NCBI RefSeq assembly: GCF_015694725.1
Contig: NZ_JADQDQ010000015.1
Coordinates: 1-64,000 of the forward strand
DNA from: Hymenobacter jeongseonensis
GTDB taxonomy: Bacteria > Bacteroidota > Bacteroidia > Cytophagales > Hymenobacteraceae
Reading direction: 5' to 3'
DNA length: 64,000 nt
Within the stretch, counting starts at the first letter, position 1. Each line of letters begins with the position of its first letter. A program made the position numbers and the translations under genes. The notes beneath the pieces are model-generated. The model did no database searches. It saw nothing but the letters and a program-made list of their open reading frames with translations, and had not been told where the DNA came from. Shown here piece after piece: positions 16,422-25,072 of the stretch.

Positions 16422-18311
16422 ATGTCCTTCCCCAAAACCTTGCTGGTGCTGCTGCTCGTACTCGTGAGCCGGCTGGCCGCCAGCGCCGCGCCCCTTGCCA
16501 AGCCGGCCGCGTCCATTAGCCGCATCGACCCGACCTTCTGGTGGGTGGGCATGAAAAATCCGAAACTGCAATTGCTGGTGCACGGCCCGGGCCTGGCCAC
16601 CAGCCGGGTGAGCCTGGCCAGCTACCCGGGCGTGACGTTCGACGGCTTTCAGCGACTGGAAAGCCCCAACTACCTGCTCGTCAATCTCACCATCAGTCCG
16701 GCGGCCCGGCCCGGCAAGCTGCAGCTGACCTTTGCCGGCAAGCAGAAAAGCACGTACGCGTACGAGTTGCGGGCCCGCACGACGCCCGGCGACAAATCGC
16801 AAGTGCAGGGCATTAGCAGCGCCGACCTCATTTACCTGCTCATGCCCGACCGGTTTGCCAACGGCGACCCGACCAACGACGTGGTCAAAGGTAACCGCGC
16901 CCCCGGCGTGGCCCGCGACTCGATGTACGCCCGGCACGGGGGCGACCTGCGGGGCATTGAGCAGCATTTCAACTACCTGAAAGAACTGGGCGTGACGGCC
17001 ATCTGGCCCACGCCGGTGGTCGACAACAACATGCCCAAAGCGGGTTACCACGGCTACGCCCTCACCGACTATTATGCGGTGGACCCGCACTACGGCACCA
17101 ACGAGGACTACGTGCGCTTTGTGCAACGCGCCCACCGGCAGGGCTTGAAAGTGATTCACGACGTGGTGCTCAACCACATTGGCAGTGGCCATTACCTGTG
17201 GCTCGACCAGCCGGCCCGGGACTGGTTTCACCAGTGGCCCCAGCCCACGAAGGGCAACTACCGCAACGGCACGGTGAACGACCCGCACGTAGCCGCCTTG
17301 GACCGCACGTTCTTCAGCACTACCTGGTTTGATGTCACCATGCCCGACCCGGCCCAGGAGAATCCGTTAGTGGCGACGTACCTCATCCAGAATTTCCTGT
17401 GGTGGGTGGAATACACCGGCGTCGACGGCTACCGCGTGGATACCTACACCTACTCTGACCCTACCTTTTTGATGAACTGGGGCCAGGCCATTCTCGACGA
17501 GTACCCGCAGCTGGGCATGTTTGGCGAAACCTGGATGCAGGAAGCCGAGGGCGTGGCCCAACAGGCGTTCTGGACCCGTAACGTGTTTCCGCCCGTAGGC
17601 GGCTTCAAGAGTAACCTGCCCGGTGCCATTGACTTTATCTTGCGCCAGGCCCTGCTCGAGAGCCTGACCAAACCGGCCGGCTTTGCCGAGGGCGTGGCCA
17701 AGCTCTACTACGCCGTGCAGGGCGACTGGATGTACGAAGATGCCAGCCGCAACGTCATTTTTCTGGACAACCACGACGTGGACCGCGTGTTTTCGGTGCT
17801 GGGCGAAGACGTGCGCAAGCAGAAAATGGCGCTGGCCTGGCTGCTCACCGAGCGCGGCATTCCGCAGCTCTACTACGGCACCGAGGTGCTGATGAAGAAC
17901 TTCAGCCGCCCCGACGGCCTGCTGCGCTCCGATTTCCCCGGCGGCTTTCCCGGCGACAAGCAAAACGCCTTCACGGCCGCCGGCCGCACCCCGGCCCAGC
18001 AGGACATGCACGAGTACGTACGCCGGCTGGCCCAGTACCGCAAAACGCATCCGGTGCTGCAAACCGGGCAGCTTACGCACTTCGTGCCGGAGGATGGCGT
18101 GTATACGTACTTCCGCCACAACGCCCAAGGGCAAAGCGTACTGGTGATGATGAACTGCAGCGCGGCCGCCAAAACGGTACCGCTGACCCGGTTTGCTGAA
18201 CGCCTGAAGGGCTATACCGCCGCGCAGGATGTGCTGACCAATGCCGTCGTTTCAGACCTGCAAACCGCCTTCGTACCGGCATACACCGCCCTGGTGTGGG
18301 AATTGCGCTAA
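16422..18311 (+). CDS. Secreted GH13 alpha-amylase-family enzyme (cyclomaltodextrinase/neopullulanase-like)
   Basis: The 629-residue enzyme has a signal peptide (MSFPKTLLVLLLVLVSRLAASA) and an N-terminal beta-domain of the Cyc-maltodext_N type (about 28-125; DPTFWWVGMKNPKLQLLVHG). The (beta/alpha)8 GH13 core carries region I DVVLNH, nucleophile D340 in GYRVDTY, acid/base E369 in GETW, and D452 in LDNHD. A C-terminal beta-domain completes it. It hydrolyses alpha-1,4-glucans or cyclodextrins in the periplasm or outside. It sits between a carbohydrate-sensing AraC regulator and a PfkB kinase, and a second GH13 gene lies at 38899-40713. Confidence 0.93.
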   Translation: MSFPKTLLVLLLVLVSRLAASAAPLAKPAASISRIDPTFWWVGMKNPKLQLLVHGPGLATSRVSLASYPGVTFDGFQRLESPNYLLVNLTISPAARPGKLQLTFAGKQKSTYAYELRARTTPGDKSQVQGISSADLIYLLMPDRFANGDPTNDVVKGNRAPGVARDSMYARHGGDLRGIEQHFNYLKELGVTAIWPTPVVDNNMPKAGYHGYALTDYYAVDPHYGTNEDYVRFVQRAHRQGLKVIHDVVLNHIGSGHYLWLDQPARDWFHQWPQPTKGNYRNGTVNDPHVAALDRTFFSTTWFDVTMPDPAQENPLVATYLIQNFLWWVEYTGVDGYRVDTYTYSDPTFLMNWGQAILDEYPQLGMFGETWMQEAEGVAQQAFWTRNVFPPVGGFKSNLPGAIDFILRQALLESLTKPAGFAEGVAKLYYAVQGDWMYEDASRNVIFLDNHDVDRVFSVLGEDVRKQKMALAWLLTERGIPQLYYGTEVLMKNFSRPDGLLRSDFPGGFPGDKQNAFTAAGRTPAQQDMHEYVRRLAQYRKTHPVLQTGQLTHFVPEDGVYTYFRHNAQGQSVLVMMNCSAAAKTVPLTRFAERLKGYTAAQDVLTNAVVSDLQTAFVPAYTALVWELR

Positions 18312-18334
18312 ACCCAAAGGAGTAGCTACGGCTT

Positions 18335-19231
18335 ATGGCACCTATCCTTGTCCTGGGCGGCACGAGCTTCGACCACATCGTGACCTTGCCTGAGCTGCCG
18401 GCTCCGCAGCCGCGGACCATCCACCAGGCGCCTTTCCACGAAGGAACGGGCTCCACCGGGGCAGGCAAGGCCCTGGCCCTCACAAAGCTGGGCCTACCGA
18501 CTACGTTGTATTCGGCCGTGGGCGATGATGCCTACGGCCGCCACATCGTCGCGGATTTGCAGGCGCAGGGTGTGCGGGCCCACTACGTGGTGGACCCCGC
18601 CGGCACCGAGCGTCACATCAACCTGATGGATGCCCGCGGCCAGCGCATCTCCTTGTTTATCACGCAGTCCTCGCCACAGCTGGCATTCGATCAGGCCCAG
18701 GTAATGGCCCTGCTGCAAGACAGCGCGTGCCTGGTGCTGAATATCCTCAGCTATTGCAAGCAGTTAATTCCCTTGCTGGCTGGCTACCCCCACCCCATCT
18801 GGACCGACCTGCACGACTACGATGGGCACAACCCCTACCACCAACCGTTTATCGAGGTGGCTCACTACGTTCATCTCAGTTCGGATACCCTGCCCGATTA
18901 CAGACCCGTGATGCAACAGCTGCGGGCCGCGGGCAAGCGCCTGGTGGTATGCACCCACGGCGCGGCAGGAGCTACCCTGCTCACGGCCGAGGGCCAGTGG
19001 TTGGAGCAGGCGGCCGTACCAGCCCGGGTCCTAGTTGACAGCAACGGGGCCGGGGACAACTTTTTTGCCGGTTTCCTCTACGGCTGGCTACACCAGGAGC
19101 CGGCGCAAAAATGCCTGCAATACGGGGCTCTATGCGGCAGTTGGTGCGTAGGCGCTCCTGGCTTGGTAGCACCACAACTAACCTATCTCTTATTGGAACA
19201 ATCCTGGCAGCAACACTTCGGCAACGCCTAA
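18335..19231 (+). CDS. PfkB-family carbohydrate kinase
   Basis: The 298-residue protein starts with the ribokinase-fold signature (ILVLGGTSFDHIVTLPELP) and has the substrate-side GTGSTGAGKALALTKLG loop. The C-terminal catalytic DSNGAGDNFFAGF carries base D241 and the anion hole G238-A-G. It phosphorylates a sugar or nucleoside with ATP, but the substrate cannot be read from the sequence. It follows the GH13 gene by 23 bases in the same direction, so it is likely cotranscribed and may act on a product of alpha-glucan breakdown. Confidence 0.88.
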   Translation: MAPILVLGGTSFDHIVTLPELPAPQPRTIHQAPFHEGTGSTGAGKALALTKLGLPTTLYSAVGDDAYGRHIVADLQAQGVRAHYVVDPAGTERHINLMDARGQRISLFITQSSPQLAFDQAQVMALLQDSACLVLNILSYCKQLIPLLAGYPHPIWTDLHDYDGHNPYHQPFIEVAHYVHLSSDTLPDYRPVMQQLRAAGKRLVVCTHGAAGATLLTAEGQWLEQAAVPARVLVDSNGAGDNFFAGFLYGWLHQEPAQKCLQYGALCGSWCVGAPGLVAPQLTYLLLEQSWQQHFGNA

Positions 19232-19810
19232 ACTTGGGCCTGCCTGCTTCAAAAGCGATGGGCCACGCATCCCAGCAGTTAATGAGCGTGCTGCCTATTG
19301 GACTCATATGGGGCGGGTCGGAGGTTTTACCCTATTTGTTTAACAACACCCAATCCTCCTAAGACCCCACGTGGCGTGATATCAGCCGAGCCTGGCGCAT
19401 GCGGGAAGCTAAAAATACTGTGCTAAGTCAGACGTTTGGAGGCCATCCACCACCCTCAGCGGCATGAGCGAACTTACCGGGCTATGCACCAACCAGCACC
19501 GTTAACCACCTCCCGAGTGAGGTGGTTTAGGGGTAACGGCCCGGAGCGGGTCCTTACTCCCTACTGTTTGGACAGCCAACTCCAGCAGGACGTCGCCTGA
19601 CTAGCGGTGCAAACGCAAAAAAAGGCTAACCTTATCCGGGTTTTCAGCCTACCAGGACGCAGCGCACGGACTCAGTCCTTACGCCGGAAGATGAAGGTAG
19701 TAACGGGGCCACCCGAATGCCCTCCCCCGGCCTCTGCCTGGGGGTGCGGGTGGCGGCCGAGTAGCCCGCCGTTGGCCTTCCCCGTTTCCCTGGCGTTACC
19801 TTTCCCTGCT
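19232..19810. other. Intergenic stretch with one hairpin, no supported gene
   Basis: I see no supported coding frame. The only structure is a perfect 9-bp hairpin, AACCACCTC (19504-19512) and GAGGTGGTT (19519-19527) with a six-base loop, extended outward by CCGTT/AACGG with mismatches. It could end the GH13/kinase transcript but has no T-run. This stretch marks the boundary between the glucan genes and the plasmid-type block. Confidence 0.5.
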
Positions 19811-19978
19811 ATGTCCGCTTCCCGCTGCCCCACCGACCCCACCCGGGTCGGGCTGCATTCCGCCAACGAGGTTTACTACTGGTGCCAGCAGTTGAACTGC
19901 TCGGAAACTAGGTTGCGCAACGCCGTGCTGGCCGTCGGCCCCTTGGTGGCGGACGTGCGGGCCTACTTGGCGCGTTAA
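19811..19978 (+). CDS. DUF3606-family small protein
   Basis: The 55-residue protein has the core D-x-x-R-V-x-L-x-S-x-x-E-V-x-Y-W-x(n)-L-x-C-x(n)-L-x-x-A-V-x-A-V-G of DUF3606 (here NEVYYWCQQLNCSETRLRNAVLAVG). These short helical proteins are common in Bacteroidota and Proteobacteria, often on mobile DNA, and have no proven role. The ATG at 19811 is chosen because the family pattern begins about eight residues later; a much longer upstream in-frame extension has no family support. Confidence 0.7.
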   Translation: MSASRCPTDPTRVGLHSANEVYYWCQQLNCSETRLRNAVLAVGPLVADVRAYLAR

Positions 19979-20079
19979 CTCTCCTAGCCCGCGCGCTGAA
20001 CGGGTGCGGCTGGGGTTCAGGGAAATAGTCCCTTCCGGGGGTACTGAAAAATCGCTTTTCCTGGTACAACTACTATGTA

Positions 20080-20134
20080 TGAAGCATCGCTTCAACGAAA
20101 CAATGACATGTTGCTTCAGTGAAGCAGCGCTTCA
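20080..20134. repeat. Cluster of TGAAGC/GCTTCA palindromes
   Basis: Two 15-bp palindromes, TGAAGC-ATC-GCTTCA (20080-20094) and TGAAGC-AGC-GCTTCA (20120-20134), have centres exactly 40 bp apart, about four helical turns. An overlapping third arrangement, GCTTCA-G-TGAAGC (20113-20125), lies between them. They sit in an AT-richer gap between convergent genes, so a promoter operator is unlikely. A partition, resolution or attachment site is possible. Confidence 0.6.
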
Positions 20135-20150
20135 TATAATTCTGTGTAGT

Positions 20151-20429
20151 TCAATTCGTTATTCGACGCCCTAACAACTGGCAGCCTACCGCTTGGGCCG
20201 GCGGGGCCTCAACACCCGGCCTTTCAATTCGGCCGCGTGTTGATTTTTTCAGGAGCGGGTGCAGTTCCAGCTTGACCAGTTGCTGCACGCTCTGGGCCAA
20301 GGCCACCGCGTGCAGCACCAATGGCGCCTCTTGTTTGAGCACTGGGTGCTTGGAGACTTCTAAAGCCGCTTGCTGAATGCTGCCGCCTCGTTCGGATGCC
20401 GTATCCTGGCCGTTCAATACTTGGCTCAT
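20151..20429 (-). CDS. Hypothetical protein overlapping the fic pseudogene
   Basis: The 92-residue product is mostly helical (SIQQAALEVSKHPVLKQEAP, LALAQSVQQLVKLELHPLLKK) with a basic, Gly/Pro-rich tail. I recognise no family. Its ATG overlaps the stop of the preceding fic frame as ATGA, which suggests translational coupling. It could be a partner or antitoxin of the Fic protein, or the shifted C-terminal part of that reading frame. Another frame is also open here, so the assignment is uncertain. Confidence 0.4.
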   Translation of the reverse strand: MSQVLNGQDTASERGGSIQQAALEVSKHPVLKQEAPLVLHAVALAQSVQQLVKLELHPLLKKSTRGRIERPGVEAPPAQAVGCQLLGRRITN

Positions 20430-21256
20430 CTGCTGCAGGAGTTGGTTGCCGCGGGTAGTATCCCCCCCAAGGCGCCTCCAATGACGTAGGCACTGGCCTG
20501 CAGGACCCGCTGGGCTTCCATGCGCTGCATATCGGGCGTGGGCGCCGCCAAGGGCCGGGCCTGGCTGGGGGCGCGCAGCTTTTCAGCTTCCCGGCCGCGC
20601 AGGGGCTTGATAGCCGTATGCAGCAGCAAAGCCAGCGGCTCTAAGTTCTTTTCTGGCTGTAGAGGGCCGTAGGGCCGGATGACGGCCAGGTCACGCACGT
20701 TGTTGAGCTGCGCGGCCGCAGCCGGTTTCAACTCCACCTGGTATCCGGCCTGCCGGCCCAGCACAGCCATCAAGGCCTGGATGGTGCGGCCGTTGCCCTC
20801 GCGGAAGGCGTGGGCATGGTGGTACTGGTCGAAGTAGTAAGCCGCCCGCTCAGCGAACTGCGATGGGCTGAGGCCCCGGAGGGTACTCTCTTGCTGGAGC
20901 TGGGCGCCGATGGCATCCAGTCGCTGGTCGAGCTGCGCGTAGGGTGCGTACCGCATCATGTCGCCCTGGGGATTGAGCACGTAAGGCCGGCTTCTGACCC
21001 TGAAAGGGTCCGTCGGGCCCGTGGGCGCAGGTCAGCCCGGCCCAGTCGTACACGTCTTGGAACAGCTCCCGGTGAATCTGTTTGAGGTGCGCGGCGTTGA
21101 ACTGGCCCGGTATGTCCAGGGTGCCAGCCAGCAGCTGGCCCATGATGGTAATTGAGTAGTGCCTTCCAGCTCGCGCAGTTCCTCGGGGTTGGTGATGCCC
21201 AGCCGGTTGTAGATAATCTGGTCCCGGGGATTGAATAAACCGTCCTGAATGGCCAC
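20426..21256 (-). pseudogene. Fic-family AMPylation/toxin gene, frameshifted
   Basis: The pieces of a Fic protein lie in three frames. The start MAIQDGLFNPRDQIIYNR...ELRELEG runs from 21256. A second frame carries AGTLDIPGQFNAAHLKQIHRE and LFQDVYDWAG (to about 21030). A third carries FRVRSRPYVLNPQGDMMRYA and the Fic motif HAFREGNGRTIQ (20426-21020). At least two frameshifts, near 21150 and 21030, are needed to join them. The motif has H-A-F instead of the common H-P-F. Intact Fic proteins transfer AMP to targets. Sequencing error is an alternative to real decay. Confidence 0.75.
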
Positions 21257-21274
21257 AAGTCAAGGTAGAGGGGT

Positions 21275-21310
21275 AAAAAATAACCCGCCCGGCTTAGGAC
21301 CGGACGGGTT
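21275..21310 (-). terminator. Intrinsic terminator
   Basis: On the minus strand, AACCCGTCCGG and CCGGGCGGGTT pair over 11 bases with one mismatch and a seven-base loop, followed directly by a T-run (A-run 21275-21280 on the plus strand). It lies just downstream of the minus-strand gene 21377-21745 and upstream of the fic frame. Confidence 0.7.
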
Positions 21311-21376
21311 CATCGGCAACTAGTGGGTCCTAAGTCATAAACGTTTTTACGGGGCAAATGGCTCCCTCATCTGAGC

Positions 21377-21745
21377 TTATTCCGCCGCGGTGAGAAACTG
21401 CAGTTGGGCTCGAAACATGGCCAGCGCCTCGGCATCCGGGAGCAGAAAGCACGGGGTCTTGCTGCCCAGCGGGTAATGCAGCAGCTCGGTGGGCACGGCC
21501 AGGGTGCCGAGCAAACGCTGCACCAGGCGTGGCTTCTCGCGCTTGAGCTTGCCGTTCTTGAGGTTGATGACGTTGGTGTAGGTGAGCTGGTGCGTTTCAC
21601 AAAAGGGCTTCAGCCCACCGCTGCCCAGCATTTTCAGCCGCCCCTGAGCGTAGCGCAGGGCCTCAGGATAGGAAACGGTTAGACTCAGGTCGGGAAAAGG
21701 TAACGGGGCCACTTCCGGGCATTCGGCAACTTCCATACGGTTCAC
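21377..21745 (-). CDS. Small probable HTH DNA-binding protein, unknown
   Basis: The 122-residue protein has a central helical region (LKPFCETHQLTYTNVINLKN, KLKREKPRLVQRLLGTLAVP) that looks like a phage-repressor-type helix-turn-helix, and a C-terminal helix (DAEALAMFRAQLQFL). I infer possible DNA binding only from this pattern. A clear terminator follows the stop. It resembles in layout the next upstream gene (21892-22221): both have a Pro-rich N-terminus, a central HTH-like stretch and a length near 110-120. Both lie beside the plasmid-type origin, so control of replication or copy number is conceivable. Confidence 0.6.
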   Translation of the reverse strand: MNRMEVAECPEVAPLPFPDLSLTVSYPEALRYAQGRLKMLGSGGLKPFCETHQLTYTNVINLKNGKLKREKPRLVQRLLGTLAVPTELLHYPLGSKTPCFLLPDAEALAMFRAQLQFLTAAE

Positions 21746-21891
21746 ATTTAATCATCCTAGGGCTAATCTGTCGGACGGTACACTACGAAACTACTAAGCC
21801 CTGGCCCGCCTAAAGCGAAAAAAGGACGAGTGGTAAAAAGTTGGTGATGAAATGCACCAAGCCCACGCGAATGGGCCGGCACTGCCGCGCC

Positions 21892-22221
21892 TTAGTGCTG
21901 CCTGGGCCGGCCCAGCTGCGGGGTGGGAATAGCCACCGGGTGCTGCATTTGGTAGTACGCCAGCTCGAATACGGTGGGCAGGTCCAGCTTGGCCAGCACG
22001 GCCAGGCGCTGCAGCTCTTCAAGAGTAGCGGTTTCGGGCTTCTGCATGCGCAAAGCCAGGGTGCGCGGCACTACTTTCCAGGCTTCCGACACTTCCTTGC
22101 GGGTACCCAGCGAGTGTATCAGCTCCGCCAGCGAGCGGCAGGTAACGGCCACCTTGGGCGGCTGCTCGCGCTCCAGGGGCATCACCTGAATGGTTGGCGG
22201 CGCGGGTTTAGGGGTTTTCAT
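21892..22221 (-). CDS. Small probable HTH protein beside the replication origin, unknown
   Basis: The 109-residue product begins MKTPKPAPPTIQVMPL and contains VTCRSLAELIHSLGTRKEVSEA, WKVVPRTLALRMQKPETATL and EELQRLAVLAKLDLPTVFELA, which look like an XRE-like helical bundle. I chose the ATG at 22221; an upstream ATG at 22266 would add 15 residues. It is transcribed away from the origin region that begins about 240 bases upstream, so it may be regulated with, or regulate, replication. No family name can be given. Confidence 0.55.
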   Translation of the reverse strand: MKTPKPAPPTIQVMPLEREQPPKVAVTCRSLAELIHSLGTRKEVSEAWKVVPRTLALRMQKPETATLEELQRLAVLAKLDLPTVFELAYYQMQHPVAIPTPQLGRPRQH

Positions 22222-22458
22222 ACCGGTAAAGAAAGGAGCTAAATTGGCATACTTACGGCCTGGCACCCTACAGGACCAAACGGGCGCGACCCGTCGCCGC
22301 TTTTTTCCGTTCCTACCCGCTTAATAAAAAGTGGTTTTTTCACTGGCCCGGGTAGGGCGCAAAGTCGACCTGGTGGACGGTGGGCCGGGGGCTGTTTCGG
22401 GAAATGCCGGTTCCATTCCAGCCGGCGGCCGGACCTTTCCCCTAGTGAGCCGATGGCA

Positions 22459-22839
22459 AAAGGATAGCGTTCGATTAGCGAAAGGATAGTTTTTGTAAGT
22501 CAACTCATGGCCTACTGAGACCGGCAGTTCCGCTCGAATGAGTCCTGGTTCAGCGACGTGATTTCTCAATTTGGCTTACTGAATCGTACTTTCCAGCTAA
22601 TAGAGGCAGATTTTAAGGTGGCCAGCGAGTCCCGGAGGAGGCCGTGAAAGGATAGAAATGGTAAGTCAATGGCTTGGGTGCGGCTCCCTTACTGAACCCA
22701 GCTAGGTCGAAAAAGTGGCCCCAGTGGCTGCGAATGCTTACCATTTCTATCCTTTCAGCCTCGGAAGAGTGGTTTGGCTTACCATTTCTATCCTTTCACG
22801 CGTTGGGCCACGAAATCTGGCAACCATTTCTATCCTTTT
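22459..22839. repeat. Distal iteron group of the replication origin
   Basis: Copies of an AAAGGATAG-n(3)-TGGTAAGC-type iteron occur as two direct units at about 22459-22501, one at 22647-22667 (AAAGGATAGAAATGGTAAGTC), and three in inverted orientation at 22736-22756, 22777-22797 and about 22819-22839. The inverted units are spaced 41-42 bp apart. They carry the same core as the proximal group next to rep but mostly face the other way, an arrangement expected of handcuffing or copy-control sites. Confidence 0.75.
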
Positions 22840-22899
22840 GCGGGCCTCGTGGGTGCCGGGGCGGGGAGCTGACGCTACTGTCGAGGCTTAAGAATCACA

Positions 22900-23200
22900 G
22901 TACCTGAGTAAAAAAGGCCTCTTCGGTGCTCTAAGGCACTTTTTATACTATCTTTAAAGACGAGGCTACCGTTAAAGGAAACCTGTTGAAGTAAATAATG
23001 GTATATTTTTTCTTTAAATAGTGATATCTCGGTTTGTGCTAAAATATGCCTTCTTTTTTGTTGTTTCCTTGCCTTGCCCTCCCCGTTTTGTACCCCTAAA
23101 AGCCTTTTTACATTCGAACATCAACAAATTTGTGAGTTTTTTTTATTTGTCAAGTATTTACTCTATTTGCAGGGGTCTCAAGCTCTTGACTTTCTGATTT
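22900..23200. other. AT-rich part of the origin region
   Basis: This stretch between the two iteron groups is far richer in A and T than the rest of the window (TTTTTTCTTT, AAATAATGGTATATTTTTTC, GTGAGTTTTTTTTATTTG) and contains no supported gene. In iteron plasmids the DNA unwinding element lies in such a segment. I infer that duplex opening occurs here. Short frames that cross the iteron groups are not supported. Confidence 0.5.
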
Positions 23201-23211
23201 TTATACCCATT

Positions 23212-23354
23212 TAAGGATAGGGATAGTAAGCGAAAGGATAGGGATGGTAAGTACAAAGGATAGATTCGGTAAGCGAAAGGATAGGGATGGTACGCGAAAG
23301 GATAGCTTTCGTAAGTGGTAGGGATAGAGATGGTAAGCCAAAGGATAGAGTGCG
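23212..23354 (+). repeat. Proximal iteron array (about seven direct repeats) upstream of rep
   Basis: Seven tandem units of 21-22 bp with consensus AAAGGATAGGGATGGTAAGC run from 23212 to about 23354 (starts near 23212, 23233, 23255, 23276, 23297, 23318, 23340). The last unit is degenerate and runs into the rep promoter. Tandem direct repeats just upstream of a Rep_3 initiator gene are the classical iteron origin. There are no unique spacers, so this is not a CRISPR array. Confidence 0.9.
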
Positions 23355-23396
23355 AAGGAAGCCTTCCTTTTAACTACTGCAAGTTGCTTATATTTG
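23355..23396 (+). promoter_or_regulatory. Probable rep promoter with palindromic operator
   Basis: TATATTTG at 23389-23396 fits the Bacteroidota -7 box TAnnTTTG. About 20 bases upstream, AAGGAAG-C-CTTCCTT (23355-23369) is a perfect 7-bp inverted repeat overlapping the -33 region. Rep_3 initiators commonly repress their own gene through such a palindrome. The predicted leader is only about 20 bases, in line with the ATG at 23425. Confidence 0.55.
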
Positions 23397-23424
23397 GCCA
23401 TAGAAGCGCCTTATCCCTACCCGC

Positions 23425-24360
23425 ATGAGCGTCCCCGCCACCACTGAAACCTCCTACCTGGAAATCCGGCAGCACAATGCCATCACCACGGCCCGCTACG
23501 AGATGAGCGCCTGTGAGATGGACATTGTCTTCTCGCTCTTATCGGTGCTGCGCAAGGAAGACCAGCCCGGGACCATCTACCGCATCCGGGTCAAGGAGCT
23601 GGAGCAGCTTACGGGCCGGGTTTGGAACTACCAGCGCCTGCTGGAGGCGACCTCCAACCTGCGCAGTCGCGAGTACCACATCGAGGACAACAAGCACGTG
23701 CTGCAGGTGGGTTTGCTGGCCTCGGCGCTCTACGTGAAGGGCGAGGGCATCATCGAGCTGGAGATATCCGAGCGCATGCGGCGCTATTTGATTGACCTGA
23801 AGAACAACTTCACGTCCTACCGCCTGCAGTCGGTCTTCAGCCTGTCGAGCAAGTACGCCAAGCGCATCTACCAGATTGCCTCGCAGTGGAAGGACATCGG
23901 CGAAACCAAGACCTTCACCCTGGACGAGTTCAAGATTATGCTCGCGCTCAAGGACCCCAAGGGCCTGGAGTCGGAGCAGTACGAGAAGATTTCGGCCCTG
24001 CAGAAGTACGTGCTCGACGTGGCCACCACCCAAATCAACGAGCACACCGACCTGCGCATCAACTACGAGCTCATCAAAAAAGGGCGCTCCTTTCACAGCA
24101 TCCGCTTTTTTGTGAATGGGCAGGTGCCGCAGCAGCTGCCCATTCCCTTCGAGGACGGGGCCGAGGAGGAAAAGCAGCGGCGGGCCCTGCAGAACCTGGA
24201 GGAGCTGGAAATCCGGGACCCCAAGCTCATCAGTCAGATTCTCGGGGACGCCAAGAAGCTGAATGCCTTGTTCTCGTTCACCTACAAGCACAAAACCGGC
24301 AAGGTGAAAGCGGATAAGAACCCCGGCGGGCTGTTTTTGAAGATGGTGGGCTTGCGCTAA
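23425..24360 (+). CDS. Plasmid replication initiator, Rep_3 (RepB/RepE-like) family
   Basis: The 311-residue protein has the two winged-helix layout of Rep_3 initiators. The N-terminal domain (about 10-135) contains EIRQHNAITTARYEMSACEM, DIVFSLLS and LEQLTGRVWNYQRLLEATSNL. The C-terminal domain (about 145-240) contains SVFSLSSKYAKRIYQIASQW and LDEFKIMLAL, which binds iterons. The charged tail ends KNPGGLFLKMVGLR. It opens the origin at the iterons directly upstream, probably also self-represses, and would define the unit as a plasmid, or an integrated one if this is chromosome. No parA/parB-like gene was recognised in the window. Confidence 0.92.
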   Translation: MSVPATTETSYLEIRQHNAITTARYEMSACEMDIVFSLLSVLRKEDQPGTIYRIRVKELEQLTGRVWNYQRLLEATSNLRSREYHIEDNKHVLQVGLLASALYVKGEGIIELEISERMRRYLIDLKNNFTSYRLQSVFSLSSKYAKRIYQIASQWKDIGETKTFTLDEFKIMLALKDPKGLESEQYEKISALQKYVLDVATTQINEHTDLRINYELIKKGRSFHSIRFFVNGQVPQQLPIPFEDGAEEEKQRRALQNLEELEIRDPKLISQILGDAKKLNALFSFTYKHKTGKVKADKNPGGLFLKMVGLR

Positions 24361-24648
24361 GCGCAGCACCCGAGCCTCGGCGCAGCGGAAAAGGCAACCT
24401 GCGTGAAAAAGGGCAGCCGGCCAAATTGCGCAACCCTCTTCCCGGATCTTTTAATCGCGCAGCTCGTTCGGTGGGTTTTCCGCCTACTCTCTGGCGTCCT
24501 GGTTATCCTCTCCCTCTTCTTCCTGAGGCGGGTAATCCGGTATCCAGTCATCAACCGGGCTGACCGTTGCCGCCTGGCCACCCGCCCCGGCTGAACTTGG
24601 CCCTGATTTATTCTCCGAGTTGAGGGGCCTGGGCCGGGCCGGTTCCAG

Positions 24649-24972
24649 CTACCGACCAAACAGGTGCCCCATCGTCACACCCGGGCTTTGCCGGCGAAAC
24701 CAGTCTGGCAGGCGCTCAAACTCACCGAGCACGCCCAAAAATCCGTCGGCGTGAAAGTAGGCTTTGACCACGGCCGGACCGAAGCTGTTTAGGTAAACGT
24801 GCACGCGGGTACTTATGGCGGGGACCTCCCCGGTACCGGACCAAATCAGGCCAGCCGGCAGGCTGGCGCGGGTGAGGAAGCCAATCCATGCGGGGCACTG
24901 CTGTGGGTCAGCGGCCCACTCCTGGGAACTGATTTCGGGTTGGCGAGCGGCGAGTGCGGGCGTACTCATCAT
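24649..24972 (-). CDS. Hypothetical protein in the plasmid-type block
   Basis: The 107-residue soluble protein contains WAADPQQCPAWIGFLTRASL, VHVYLNSFGPAVVKAYFHAD and FLGVLGEFERLPDWFRRQSP. I recognise no family. A start one codon later (MSTPAL) is equally likely. It converges with rep, with 288 bases between them in which I see no supported gene, and lies upstream of an ArdC-like gene read in the same direction. The context suggests a plasmid maintenance or transfer accessory, but nothing in the sequence proves a function. Confidence 0.55.
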   Translation of the reverse strand: MMSTPALAARQPEISSQEWAADPQQCPAWIGFLTRASLPAGLIWSGTGEVPAISTRVHVYLNSFGPAVVKAYFHADGFLGVLGEFERLPDWFRRQSPGVTMGHLFGR

Positions 24973-25072
24973 GATACTAATTGCTGGTAGTGACGTTAAC
25001 CGAGCGTTTTCCTTTGGTCGGCGCCCTCGGAGCCCGGCCGGATTGCTCCGGCCGGCTCGTTGAGCCCCTCCC

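Noticed and set aside
22674..22907. Open frame across the distal iterons
   Set aside because: Its translation consists mostly of repeated iteron sequence with no protein-like pattern.
22459..23360. Possible CRISPR array (regular GGATAG repeats)
   Set aside because: The units are contiguous 21-22 bp repeats without unique spacers, lie beside a Rep_3 gene and have no cas genes nearby; they are iterons.
24403..24594. Short frame with a hydrophobic stretch after rep
   Set aside because: Only one hydrophobic run and otherwise irregular composition; convergent position and no homologue pattern.
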